From Corallococcus sp. NCRR (lineage in GTDB: Bacteria > Myxococcota > Myxococcia > Myxococcales > Myxococcaceae), in the NCBI RefSeq assembly GCF_026965535.1, contig NZ_CP114039.1:5828001-5892000 (forward strand): DNA of 64,000 nucleotides, written 5' to 3'. Both the position numbers and the translations under genes were made by a program. Within the stretch, counting starts at the first letter, position 1. Each line of letters starts with the position of its first letter. Of this stretch, positions 17,978-26,414 are shown piece by piece. Below the pieces are notes generated by a model that saw only the letters and a list, made by a program, of their open reading frames with translations, made no database searches and was not told the origin of the DNA.

Positions 17978-19012
17978 GTGCATTCCAAGGACCGTGACAG
18001 CGGAGGCTTGACCTATCTGGGCCCGGAGGCGCTGAACGCGCGGCCGGGCAACGCCGTGGCCGAGGACGGGTCCGAGCCGACGCTGCCGCAGGTGCGGACG
18101 CCCGTGTCTCCGGGGGGGACGTTGCTCCAGGGGGCGGTGACGCCCCGGCCTCCCGCGCCCGTGCACCAGGGGCTCGTCCCCGGGCAGGTGGTGGCGGGGC
18201 GCTACCGGGTGGAGAAGTGGCTGGGCGTGGGCGGCACGTCGGCGGTGTACCAGGCGCTGGATGTGAAGAAGCAGCAGCGCGTGGCGCTCAAGGTGCTGGC
18301 CGTGCCGTACGCCGACGAGGCGATGGTGACGCGCTTCCGCCAGGAGGTGGAGCACGCCCGGGCGCTGGAGCACGTGAACATCCTGCATGTGTTCGACGCG
18401 GGCTCGGACGGGGAGAGGCATTACCTGACGGTGGAGTTACTGGAGGGGAGGGATCTGCGGCAGGTGATGCAGGAGGGGCGCCCCACGCTGGCCAACGCCT
18501 TGCGGTGGTTGATGCACGCGACGGTGGCGCTGGAGCACGCGCACGCGCGTGGGGTGCTGCACCGGGACGTGAAGCCGGGGAACCTCTTCATCACGCGCAC
18601 GGGCGTGCTGAAGCTGATGGATTTCGGGCTCGCCAAGAGCGCGCATGTGATGGGGAACACGGCGCAGGGCGCGACGCTGGGGACGCCGGAGTACATGGCG
18701 CCGGAGCAGGTGAAGGGGGCGGAGGTGTCCCCGGCCACGGACCTGTATGCGCTGGGCGTGGTGGCGTACGAGCTGCTCACCGGGCAACTGCCGTTCCGGC
18801 ATGCGCAGCCCATTCCGCTGATGCTGATGCACGTGCAGGAGACGCCCGTGCCTCCGAGGAAGCGGCGTCCAGAGCTGCCGGAAGCTTTCGAGCAGGTCGT
18901 CCTCAAGCTGATGCGGAAGCAGCCCGAGGAGCGTTACGCGAGCGCCACGGTGCTGCGCGCTGAACTGGCGAAGCTGTGGCCGCTGGCACTCCAGCGGGGG
19001 CGGGCGTTATAG
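17978..19012 (+). CDS. soluble Ser/Thr protein kinase
   Basis: A 344-residue PknB-type kinase without a membrane helix. A disordered, Pro-rich N-terminus of about 68 residues precedes the catalytic domain (about 72-340). That domain has the glycine loop GVGGTS, Lys105, HRDVKPGN with Asp197, DFGLAK and a YMAPEQ activation end. All catalytic residues are present. The domain closes the protein, leaving no C-terminal sensor. Start GTG at 17978 is chosen because a GGGGGAGGG stretch lies just upstream and the preceding MBL gene stops 14 bp earlier; longer ORFs would overlap that gene deeply. The MBL-fold protein is the first place to look for a partner. Confidence 0.9.
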   Translation: MHSKDRDSGGLTYLGPEALNARPGNAVAEDGSEPTLPQVRTPVSPGGTLLQGAVTPRPPAPVHQGLVPGQVVAGRYRVEKWLGVGGTSAVYQALDVKKQQRVALKVLAVPYADEAMVTRFRQEVEHARALEHVNILHVFDAGSDGERHYLTVELLEGRDLRQVMQEGRPTLANALRWLMHATVALEHAHARGVLHRDVKPGNLFITRTGVLKLMDFGLAKSAHVMGNTAQGATLGTPEYMAPEQVKGAEVSPATDLYALGVVAYELLTGQLPFRHAQPIPLMLMHVQETPVPPRKRRPELPEAFEQVVLKLMRKQPEERYASATVLRAELAKLWPLALQRGRAL

Positions 19013-19037
19013 GAGGCTCCTTCTCCAGGGGGCCTCC

Positions 19038-19418
19038 ATGTCTGTCAAATTCAACCACACCATCGTCCACGCGAAGGATCAGGTCGCGTCCGCGCGATTC
19101 CTGGCGGAGCTGCTGGGATTGCCCGAGCCCACGCGCTTCGGGCATTTCCATGCGGTGAAGCTGTCGGATGGGGCGACGCTCGACTACATGACGACGAAGG
19201 ACGCCATCCACGGTCAGCACTACGCGTTCCTGGTGTCGGAAGAGGTGTTTGATTCGCTGATCTCCAAGATCCGCGACCGGAAGATCCAGCACTGGGCGGA
19301 CCCGTTCGGCCACCAGGAGAACCAGATCAACACCCATGATGGAGGCCGTGGGGTCTATTTCCAGGACCCCAGTGGCCACTACATGGAGGCCATCACCGTG
19401 CCCTATGGCGGGTGGTAG
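19038..19418 (+). CDS. VOC (glyoxalase/dioxygenase fold) protein
   Basis: A 126-residue single-domain protein of the vicinal-oxygen-chelate superfamily. It has NHTIVHAKD at the start (first His ligand position), a central HYAFLVSEEVFD, and GVYFQDPSGHYMEAI at the end, where the Glu is the usual last metal ligand. Two beta-alpha-beta-beta-beta modules fit the length. VOC proteins include glyoxalases, dioxygenases and resistance proteins, and the substrate cannot be read from sequence. It starts 25 bp after the kinase, with AGGGGG just upstream, so it may be the third gene of that transcript. A 6-bp inverted repeat (GGAGGC/GCCTCC, 19012-19037) sits directly before the ATG. Confidence 0.82.
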   Translation: MSVKFNHTIVHAKDQVASARFLAELLGLPEPTRFGHFHAVKLSDGATLDYMTTKDAIHGQHYAFLVSEEVFDSLISKIRDRKIQHWADPFGHQENQINTHDGGRGVYFQDPSGHYMEAITVPYGGW

Positions 19419-19809
19419 CAGGTTTGTAGTGTTTGATTGGACGGTGTGCCGCAACTGTGGCGGCTGGCCATTTTTAGGAGTATAGGGATTTGCGCCTTCA
19501 GTTAAATGATGAGTTAATCCAGTGGTTTAGTTGTGGTGAAAAAGTGGCAGTGCTTGCATGTTGATTGGTCAAGGATGCATTAGGCGGCTAGCGTGGACGG
19601 GAGTAGCGAGTGCTTTTAAGTCCATCCATGACAGCAGAACGAACTGCCGAGCTTCCGATTTTCGACTTGCAAGAATGAGGAATTGCCTGCTGGGTCCGAC
19701 ATGACTCCTGGCTTTATGTTCAGGCGTGTTTGCTGGATTTTTTGGATTCCGCTCCGGGCCAACTATGCTCTGGGGAATACCTGCTCGCCTGCTCCAATAC
19801 GACTACCGC
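19419..19809 (+). other. AT-richer intergenic stretch before the TIR gene
   Basis: About 390 bp with visibly more A and T than the flanks and no plausible coding frame, tRNA or repeat. The composition change begins just after the VOC stop codon and continues through the TIR gene, marking the left part of an acquired islet. No clear promoter, inverted repeat or flanking duplication could be identified. Confidence 0.5.
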
Positions 19810-20940
19810 ATGTCTACCACTTCGCCCGCAGTTTCTAACCCAGAACCGGTATTCATAAGCCACTCCTCTGCCGATCGTGGATTGGTTGGGTTCTTCGTTG
19901 AGCAATTGCTTGTTGCAGGCATTGGGCTTTCTCCGGCACAAATATTCTATACTTCAGCGCCAAGCAGCCCAATACAAGCGGGTGAGAACTTTAATCCGCG
20001 AATCCGGCAGGCAATCGCCGGTTGCAGGATTGTTATCGCTCTGGTTTCCCCAAACTATTACCGAAGCCCTTTTTGCATGAGTGAATTGGGGGTCGCTTGG
20101 GCTGCGGAGAAATTACTGCCGATTCTTGTTCCGCCAGTTGATTTTGGCAGTCTTGAGGGCGTGTTGTATGGCATGCATTGTATTCGAGTCGGGGACAAGC
20201 AGAAAATATTTGAGCTCTACGATCGGTTTAGCGCGGCAGACTGGCATCGGCCCAACCGTACAGGGATATTTGTATCAAAGGTTGAAGATTTCCTTGCGGG
20301 TCTGCCCGGCTGCCTCTCTCAATTGCCAGCGCCGGATGTGGTAGAACGTTCAGAGTACAAGAAATTGGAGGCGCAGATAGACGAGCTTTCTGCAAAGCTC
20401 AAGGCTAGTGCTGCCTCGGCTGAGGAGTTAAAAAAGTTAGCTCGAGTCCCTATGCCCGATGCGCCGCAACAGAAGGCGCCATTGGCGACATCAGGCGTTT
20501 CTGGGGGGCTTCTTTCGCCCAGCACGAAGTTTGAAAAGGAAGATGCTGAGTTTAAAGGCTTGGTTGCTAAGTTTAATCAGGCAGCAAAGTCCGTGCCGCA
20601 GGTCGTAATGCGGATGGCTTATGCGAGAGCCGTGGGGATGGGAGAGGGGTTTAGAGCATTTGATTCCGAAGCCCATGAGTGGCAGACGGCCGTCAAAGAG
20701 GGCTTGGTTAAGTTTTACGAGGAGGATCGTGAGTGGTTTCTGAACTTCAACAGCGCAAGAGTTGAGCGTGTTTGTGGGGCGCTTAGTGCGGTAGAGGATT
20801 TCTGGAGGAAGGTGGGTAGTGGGTATAAATTCGACTATGAAATCAAATATCGGCATATTCCTTCGTTGAGTGAGAGTGCTTTTTCTATTCAGTGGTTTGG
20901 TTTTTGGTGGGAAGAGGATCCGTATGAGATACCGTTCTAA
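19810..20940 (+). CDS. TIR-domain protein, probable NADase-type defence effector
   Basis: A 376-residue protein. Residues about 12-150 are a TIR domain: VFISHSSADRG at the first strand and YYRSPFCMSELGVAW, where Glu92 occupies the catalytic position of NAD-cleaving TIR enzymes. A Lys/Glu-rich coiled coil spans about 180-215. The C-terminal 150 residues are helical, end with Trp-rich FGFWWEEDPYEI, and match no family I recognise. No transmembrane segment is seen. Bacterial TIR proteins often act in anti-phage defence by depleting NAD or making signalling nucleotides; that role is inferred here. Codon use is AT-rich and unlike the neighbours, which supports horizontal transfer. No Thoeris ThsA, Argonaute or other partner gene is adjacent. 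Confidence 0.8.
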   Translation: MSTTSPAVSNPEPVFISHSSADRGLVGFFVEQLLVAGIGLSPAQIFYTSAPSSPIQAGENFNPRIRQAIAGCRIVIALVSPNYYRSPFCMSELGVAWAAEKLLPILVPPVDFGSLEGVLYGMHCIRVGDKQKIFELYDRFSAADWHRPNRTGIFVSKVEDFLAGLPGCLSQLPAPDVVERSEYKKLEAQIDELSAKLKASAASAEELKKLARVPMPDAPQQKAPLATSGVSGGLLSPSTKFEKEDAEFKGLVAKFNQAAKSVPQVVMRMAYARAVGMGEGFRAFDSEAHEWQTAVKEGLVKFYEEDREWFLNFNSARVERVCGALSAVEDFWRKVGSGYKFDYEIKYRHIPSLSESAFSIQWFGFWWEEDPYEIPF

Positions 20941-21016
20941 AGATGGGGGGTGAATTGGCTTTTGGGTTCATGTGGTCGCGTCAACTTCCGTGCCAAAGCT
21001 AGAGTAGGCTCTTGGC

Positions 21017-22411
21017 ATGGGCGCTGCGTCGAACTCCCCGGATGGCAAGAACGCGCTGCTTCGCGGTCTTCCTTCCATCGAACAACTCCTGCGGCGGTCG
21101 TCGCTGGAGTCCCGGCTCGCGAACCTTCCCCATGCCCGCGCGGTCGCGGCGCTGCGGCTCGCTGTCGAACGTGTGCGCTCCCGGCTCCTCGCCGGTGACC
21201 TGCGTCCCTTCGAGGACGCGGACGTTGAGGCGGCGCTTGCGTCCCTGGCCACGCCGAACCTGCGGCGCGTGATCAACGCCACTGGCGTCGTGCTCCATAC
21301 GAACCTTGGGCGCGCACCGCTGGCTCCTGAAGCCGTGGATCGCGTCGTCGCTGTTGCCCGGGGCTACTCCAACCTCGAATACGACCTGGACGAAGGCGAG
21401 CGTGGCAGCCGCTACGCGCCGCTCATCGGCCTTCTGCGCACGCTCACCGGCGCGGAGGACGCCATCGTCGTCAACAACTGCGCGGGCGCCGTGCTGCTTG
21501 TCCTCGCCGCGCTCGCGTCCGGTCGCGAATGCGTCGTGTCCCGTGGCGAGCTCGTCGAAATCGGCGGCGGCTTCCGCATCCCGGATGTCATGCGTCAGTC
21601 CGGCGCGAAGCTCGTCGAAGTGGGCACCACCAATCGTACCCGCCGCGCGGACTACGCCAACGTCTTGAGCCCGGACACCGGCCTCATCGTGAAGGTCCAC
21701 CGCTCCAACTTCGCGCTCGTTGGCTTCACGGAAGAGGCGTCCCTCGCGGAGCTCACCGAACTGGGACGCTCCCGTAACGTACCCGTGTTCCAGGACCTGG
21801 GCTCCGGCGCGCTCATGCCTCTGTCTGGCCCGGGACTCACCCCGGAGCCCACCGTGGGCCAGGCCATCCGGGAGGGCGCGGACGTTGTCGCGTTCTCTGG
21901 CGACAAGCTCCTTGGCGGTCCCCAGGCGGGCGTCATCGTTGGCCGGGCGGACCTGCTTCAGCGCATCAAATCCCACCCGCTCACACGTGCGCTGCGTGTC
22001 GACAAGATGACGGTCGCGGCCTTGGAGGCCACGCTGGAGCTATACCGGGATGGCCGCCCGGAGGTGGTCCCCACCCAAAGCCTGCTCACCCAGCAACCGG
22101 CTTTGTTGCAAGCCCGTGCCGAACGCCTGGCGGCCCTACTCGCGGCGAGCGGCGTGGAGGGCCGTGTCGTGTCCGTGGATGGACAGGTAGGTGGAGGTGC
22201 CATGCCTCTGGCCCGGTTGCCTTCCTACGCTTGCAGCCTCACCGTAGAAGCGCCGAAAGTATTCCTGGAACGTCTGCGCGAAGCCGAGGTGCCCGTTATT
22301 GGCAGGATTGCGGATGACGAGGTCGTTCTCGACGTCCGGTGTCTCTCAGAGGAGGACCTGGGGCAGGTCGCGCAGGCTGTGGCGGCCGCCCGTTCGGGAA
22401 GCCAGCCATGA
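21017..22411 (+). CDS. selA: L-seryl-tRNA(Sec) selenium transferase
   Basis: A 464-residue PLP enzyme that converts Ser-tRNA(Sec) to Sec-tRNA(Sec) with selenophosphate. The N-terminal helical domain has LPSIEQLL. The core contains RRVINATGVVLHTNLGRAPL, YSNLEYDLDEGERGSR, NNCAGAVLL and FSGDKLLGGPQAG. Lys297 lies where the PLP-binding Lys of E. coli SelA (Lys295) is expected. Length matches the family. selB, which often follows selA, is not here; the next gene is an HNH nuclease whose ATG overlaps the selA stop. The gene lies 76 bp right of the TIR islet and has normal high-GC codon use. Full selenoprotein synthesis needs selB, selC and selD elsewhere. Confidence 0.93.
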   Translation: MGAASNSPDGKNALLRGLPSIEQLLRRSSLESRLANLPHARAVAALRLAVERVRSRLLAGDLRPFEDADVEAALASLATPNLRRVINATGVVLHTNLGRAPLAPEAVDRVVAVARGYSNLEYDLDEGERGSRYAPLIGLLRTLTGAEDAIVVNNCAGAVLLVLAALASGRECVVSRGELVEIGGGFRIPDVMRQSGAKLVEVGTTNRTRRADYANVLSPDTGLIVKVHRSNFALVGFTEEASLAELTELGRSRNVPVFQDLGSGALMPLSGPGLTPEPTVGQAIREGADVVAFSGDKLLGGPQAGVIVGRADLLQRIKSHPLTRALRVDKMTVAALEATLELYRDGRPEVVPTQSLLTQQPALLQARAERLAALLAASGVEGRVVSVDGQVGGGAMPLARLPSYACSLTVEAPKVFLERLREAEVPVIGRIADDEVVLDVRCLSEEDLGQVAQAVAAARSGSQP

Positions 22412-23001
22412 TCAACAGCGCCGTGCTCGTTTTAAACCGGTACTACCAACCGGTTCACGTGACGTCGGTCAAACGGGCTTTTTCCCTGCTGTATCAGGGC
22501 GTCGCCAAAGCCATCGACGAGCAGTACCGCCTGTATGAGTTCGAGGACTGGGCCGCCCTCAGCGCCACCCAGGACAGCATCACCACCATCGACCGCACCA
22601 TCCGCGTGCCGCGCGTCCTCGTGCTCGGCGCGTATGACCACCTGCCGCGCGCCAAGGTGCGCTTCTCGCGCCTCAACATCTACGCGCGCGACAACGACAC
22701 CTGCCAGTACTGCGCGAAGCAGCTGCCCCGCAGCGAGCTCAACCTGGACCACGTCAGCCCGCGCACCCAGGGCGGCAAGACGACGTGGGAGAACGTCGTG
22801 TGCTCCTGCGTCCCCTGCAACCTGAAGAAGGGCGGGCGCACCCCGGAACAGGCCGGGATGCGGCTGCTCAAGAAACCCGTGCGCCCGCGCTGGACGCCGC
22901 TGTTCCGCGGCGCCATCCGCAAGATCACCTACCGCGAGTGGCTCCCGTTCCTGCACCTCGCGGACGTGTCGTACTGGAACGTCGAGCTGCTCGACGAGTG
23001 A
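22408..23001 (+). CDS. HNH endonuclease family protein
   Basis: A 197-residue protein of the common bacterial HNH type. The N-terminal half (VLVLNRYYQPVHVTSVKRA, RVPRVLVL) is the conserved domain found with this HNH family. The nuclease part has CQYC, then LDHVSPRTQGG and NVVCSCVPCNLKKGGRTP, giving the two zinc CxxC pairs and the His-Asn-type active site. DNA cleavage activity is likely, but this widespread family has no defined role; repair or restriction have been suggested. ATG at 22408 overlaps the selA stop in an ATGA, implying translational coupling. Confidence 0.88.
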   Translation: MINSAVLVLNRYYQPVHVTSVKRAFSLLYQGVAKAIDEQYRLYEFEDWAALSATQDSITTIDRTIRVPRVLVLGAYDHLPRAKVRFSRLNIYARDNDTCQYCAKQLPRSELNLDHVSPRTQGGKTTWENVVCSCVPCNLKKGGRTPEQAGMRLLKKPVRPRWTPLFRGAIRKITYREWLPFLHLADVSYWNVELLDE

Positions 23002-23123
23002 CAGCGAACGGCTCCCCGGCCGCCTGCTCCCCGAGCCTCCTGGCGCCGGGGCGCGGGCTGTCGGCGCTCTGGGGCCGGTCGTGAAATGGCGGGGTGTCGA
23101 CTCGGGCGGTAGGACGGGCTTTG

Positions 23124-24173
23124 ATGCGAGCCTTCGTGAAGCCCGCCCCCCTGCCTCCATCCGCTCCCGCCTCGCTGGCTGCTGGCACCTCGCCGCGTGC
23201 AGGCAATGACGTGTCGTCCTCGGGACCCGCGGGCCTTGCCCGGCGCTCCCGCGCGCGGCGGATCATCGCGGTGGGCGGCGGCAAGGGCGGCATCGGCAAG
23301 TCGATGGTGTCCGCCAACCTGGGCGTCGCGCTCGCGCAGGCAGGCCAGAAGGTGCTGCTCGTCGACGCGGACCTGGGGGGCGCCAACCTGCACACCTGCC
23401 TGGGCGTGGGGCCTCCGGAGGCCACGCTGTCGGACTTCCTGCGGCGCGGGAAGGCGAACCTCGAAGAGGTGATGGTCGCCACCGGCGTGCCCGGGCTGTC
23501 ACTGATCGCGGGCGCACAGGACTCGCTGGACGCGGCGAACCTCAAGTACGCGCAGAAGCAGAAGCTGTTGCGCACGCTGCTGTCCCAGACGACGGCGGAC
23601 TACCTCATCCTGGACCTGGGCGCGGGCACCAGCTTCAACACGCTCGACTTCTTCCTCATCGCGGACCACGGCCTGCTCGTCGTGCTGCCGGAGCCCACAT
23701 CCGTGGAGAACGCGTACCGCTTCGTCAAGGCGGCCTTCTTCCGCAAGCTCCAGCAGACGGAGGCGCGCTACGGCATCCAGGACATGGTCGATGGCGCGCT
23801 GTCCACCCGCGAGGGCGGCCTGCGGACGCTGCACGACATCGTCGAGCAGGTGCGGCGCAAGGCCCCTTCGGACGCGGAGCGGCTGGAGCGCGAGCTGGCG
23901 GCGTTCCACGTGCGGCTCGTCGTGAACCAGGCGCGCACGGACGCGGACGAGAAGGTCGGCGCCGCGATGGTGTCCGCGTGGAAGAAGTTCTTCGGCATCG
24001 ACATGGATGACCTGGGCGCCCTGCGCCACGACGATGAGGCGTGGCGCGCGGTGCGCAAGCGCAAGCCGGTGCTCCTCGAGCGCCCCGACTCGCCCGTGTC
24101 CCAGGGACTCCAGCGCATCGCCGCGCGCATCCTGACGCTCGACGGCCTTTCCCCCGAGTCCGCCATCCCATGA
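23124..24173 (+). CDS. MinD/FlhG-like P-loop ATPase
   Basis: A 349-residue ParA/MinD-superfamily ATPase. After an Ala/Pro-rich 45-residue leader comes the deviant Walker A GGKGGIGKS, then VLLVDADLGGANLHTCLG and LILDLGAG, and VVLPEPTSVENAYRFVK, closest to FlhG/MinD proteins that sit on the membrane or on polar complexes. A 60-residue charged insertion near 205-265 is unusual. No amphipathic membrane-targeting helix is obvious at the C-terminus. The stop overlaps the start of a J-domain/HTH gene (ATGA), so the two proteins probably act together, perhaps in polar or surface organisation. GTG at 23094 is an alternative start. Confidence 0.85.
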   Translation: MRAFVKPAPLPPSAPASLAAGTSPRAGNDVSSSGPAGLARRSRARRIIAVGGGKGGIGKSMVSANLGVALAQAGQKVLLVDADLGGANLHTCLGVGPPEATLSDFLRRGKANLEEVMVATGVPGLSLIAGAQDSLDAANLKYAQKQKLLRTLLSQTTADYLILDLGAGTSFNTLDFFLIADHGLLVVLPEPTSVENAYRFVKAAFFRKLQQTEARYGIQDMVDGALSTREGGLRTLHDIVEQVRRKAPSDAERLERELAAFHVRLVVNQARTDADEKVGAAMVSAWKKFFGIDMDDLGALRHDDEAWRAVRKRKPVLLERPDSPVSQGLQRIAARILTLDGLSPESAIP

Positions 24174-26062
24174 AGCCCTTCGCGCAGCAGACCTACTACG
24201 AGCTCCTGGAGGTGCCGCCCTCGGCGACCGACACGGAGATCCGCGCGGCCCATCAGCGCCTGATGGAGCTGTATTCGCCGGATTCCATCGCGGTGTACGC
24301 GCTGGGGGATCCGGATCAGGTGGAAGCGCTGCGTGAACGGATGAACGAAGCGATGGAGATGCTTACCGACGCGGACCTGCGCGTCGAGTATGACCGCTCC
24401 ATCGGGCTGTCCACGGAGCGGCTCGCGAAGGCCGTCGCGACGGCGGAGGCGGTGGGCGCGGTGGACTCGGCCGCGCGTGTCGCGGAGGCGCTGGCCACCG
24501 CGGCGGCGGCGTTGGCGAAGGCCGCGGGTGCGGTGGATGCCGAAAGGCTGGAGGCGGAGTCGCGACTGAAGGCCGCGGCTTCCGTGAACGACAATGAAGG
24601 GGAGGCCTCTCGCGCGAGTGGGACGCCTGGAAAGAGCGAGGAGCGGATGCGCGGTGAGGAGTCGAAGCGGCAGGAGTCCTCGGGGAAGGACGCTCCAGGC
24701 GTGCCCCCCGAGCCGGTGATGGTGGGAGGCGTGGCGGTGGTGGAGGCCTTCCGTGCCTCGTTCACCCGGAGCCTGTCGTTCGTCTACGTCCCCGCGAGTC
24801 CGCTGCGCGGCCAGGGCAGGGGAGCCGCCGAAGCCCCGGCCCCCGCCGTGGACGCGAAGTCCCCTGGCGCCGAGACCGCGCCGGCTGCCTCGGCACCCAA
24901 GGCGGAGGCGTCTGGCCCCGTCGAGCCCGCTGCCACGGCGGCTGCGTCCCAGGTGGAAGCCCTGCCTCCGACCGGATCCGCTTCCGTGCCCGCGAGCCCT
25001 GTCGTGGAGCCTGCGGCAGCGGCCGCGCCGGACCGTGTGGAGACCCTCATGGCTCCTGTTGCCTCCACGGCGACAGAGGTTCCCGCTCCTCAGCCCGCTA
25101 CGGGCACCCATGCCGTGGCCGCGCCGGTAGCCGCGCCGTCCGCGCCGGAAGCCAGCGCTTCGCCCGTTGAGCCAGTGGCAGCGCCGCCCGCGCCAGGAGC
25201 CAGCGCTTCGCCCGTTGAGGCAGTGGCTACGACGACCGCTCCGGAAGCCAGCGCTTCGCCCGTTGAGCCAGTCACCGCGCCGCCCGCATCGGAAGCCAGC
25301 GCTACGCCCGCCGCTTCGGTGGCCGCGCCACCCGCACCGGAAGCCGGCGCCACGCCCGCCGTGCCGGTCGGCGCGACGCCCGTGCCCGACGCGGTCGCCG
25401 CGACGCCCGCGCAGGAATCCAGCGCCACGCCCCAGGTCCCCGAGGCCGGATCCGTGGCCTCCAGCCCCGCGCCTGTCGCGGACGCCTCGGCCGTGACGAC
25501 CACCCAGGGCGAGTCGGATCCGAACCCCACCCTGGACTCCAGCACCACCGCGCTGGCCCGGGTCCCGGCCACCGGGGCCTCCCGCGCCGCCGTCCGGCCG
25601 CTGACGTCGCGCCCCATCGACTCGCGTCCCGCGCAGAACGGCCCCACGGGGCCGGGCAGCGTGAAGGGCCCCACGGTCCGCAAGCTGGGGGACGCCCAGG
25701 TCCTGGCCCAGGACTCCGCCATCGCCACCGCCGAGTCCGCGTTGGCCCAGGTGGCCGCCAAGGTCCGCGAGGCCCGCCCCCGGGGCGTGGACATCCCCTC
25801 CGACGCCGAGTTCAACGGCGAGCTGCTCCGCCGCGTCCGGGAGGCCCGGGGCCTCACCATCCAGCAGCTGGCCGACCGCACCCGCATCTCCGTGCGTCAC
25901 CTGGAGAACGTGGAGGCGGACCGCTACACCGCGCTGCCCACCACCGTGTACCTGCGCGGCATCCTCATGAACCTCGCCCGCGAGCTGGGCCTGGACCCCC
26001 TGCGCGTGTCCAAGAGCTACCTCGCGCTGTTCTCCGAGAAACCCGCCAAGTCGGGCCGTTGA
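24170..26062 (+). CDS. J-domain-like protein with Ala/Pro linker and RodZ-type HTH
   Basis: A 630-residue cytoplasmic protein of unusual build. Residues 1-80 are a J-domain (YYELLEVPPSATDTEIRAAHQ, then DADLRVEYDRSIG), but the HPD motif needed to stimulate Hsp70 reads SPD. A low-complexity Ala/Pro/Glu linker of over 400 residues follows, including five 16-residue tandem repeats at about 327-406. The last 90 residues form a RodZ-like helix-turn-helix (LRRVREARGLTIQQLADRT, ISVRHLENVEADRYTALP, YLRGILMNLARELGL). In RodZ this domain binds MreB. No membrane helix follows, unlike RodZ. The start overlaps the MinD-like gene's stop, pointing to a joint function. Hsp70 activation by this protein is doubtful. 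Confidence 0.85.
   Translation: MKPFAQQTYYELLEVPPSATDTEIRAAHQRLMELYSPDSIAVYALGDPDQVEALRERMNEAMEMLTDADLRVEYDRSIGLSTERLAKAVATAEAVGAVDSAARVAEALATAAAALAKAAGAVDAERLEAESRLKAAASVNDNEGEASRASGTPGKSEERMRGEESKRQESSGKDAPGVPPEPVMVGGVAVVEAFRASFTRSLSFVYVPASPLRGQGRGAAEAPAPAVDAKSPGAETAPAASAPKAEASGPVEPAATAAASQVEALPPTGSASVPASPVVEPAAAAAPDRVETLMAPVASTATEVPAPQPATGTHAVAAPVAAPSAPEASASPVEPVAAPPAPGASASPVEAVATTTAPEASASPVEPVTAPPASEASATPAASVAAPPAPEAGATPAVPVGATPVPDAVAATPAQESSATPQVPEAGSVASSPAPVADASAVTTTQGESDPNPTLDSSTTALARVPATGASRAAVRPLTSRPIDSRPAQNGPTGPGSVKGPTVRKLGDAQVLAQDSAIATAESALAQVAAKVREARPRGVDIPSDAEFNGELLRRVREARGLTIQQLADRTRISVRHLENVEADRYTALPTTVYLRGILMNLARELGLDPLRVSKSYLALFSEKPAKSGR
25148..25387 (+). repeat. five tandem 48-bp in-frame repeats
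   Basis: Units begin at 25148, 25196, 25244, 25292 and 25340 and encode variants of EASASPVEPVAAPPAP. The first three are nearly identical and the last two have diverged. Forty-eight bp keeps the reading frame, so copy number could vary between strains and change linker length without breaking the protein. Confidence 0.85.
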
Positions 26063-26102
26063 CCGGGAGTCGGCCATGCACCCTCCCGTGCGACGGGAAA
26101 AG

Positions 26103-26131
26103 TTGACTCGCACGGGGTGGGTGCCTAAGTA
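26103..26131 (+). promoter_or_regulatory. weak candidate promoter for the small helical protein
   Basis: TTGACT (26103-26108), a 17-bp spacer and TAAGTA (26126-26131). The -35 box is good but the -10 box is poor. The ATG at 26140 lies only 8 nt past it, so a transcript would be almost leaderless. Confidence 0.3.
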
Positions 26132-26139
26132 GTGGCACG

Positions 26140-26403
26140 ATGACGGAAGAGGAAAAGGTCAAGGCGATGCGACTCGCCCGCGCGATCGCCTCCGATATTT
26201 CGCTCTACAACGAGCAGAAGATCATCAAGGGCATCGAGCAGGACAACCTTTTCGAGGTCCTCAAGGAGGAACTGGAAGAGGGGCGCGCGCTCTATAAGAG
26301 CCGCGTGAGCGCGGAGATCAGCACCCAGGCGAACTTCTTCGAGCGCGCCATCAACGACATCGTGCTGCGCTCCAAGGCGCACGTGAAGTCGAAGATCTGG
26401 TAG
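26140..26403 (+). CDS. small helical protein of unknown function
   Basis: An 87-residue, highly charged, all-helical protein (MTEEEKVKAMRLARAIASD at the start, RAINDIVLRSKAHVKSKIW at the end) without signal peptide, Cys or membrane segment. Its composition and codon use are typical of a real conserved gene, but I do not recognise the family. It lies 11 bp upstream of an rluD-like gene and probably shares its transcript. The DnaJ/RodZ-like gene ends 77 bp upstream. Confidence 0.7.
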   Translation: MTEEEKVKAMRLARAIASDISLYNEQKIIKGIEQDNLFEVLKEELEEGRALYKSRVSAEISTQANFFERAINDIVLRSKAHVKSKIW

Positions 26404-26414
26404 CGCCCACCCCC

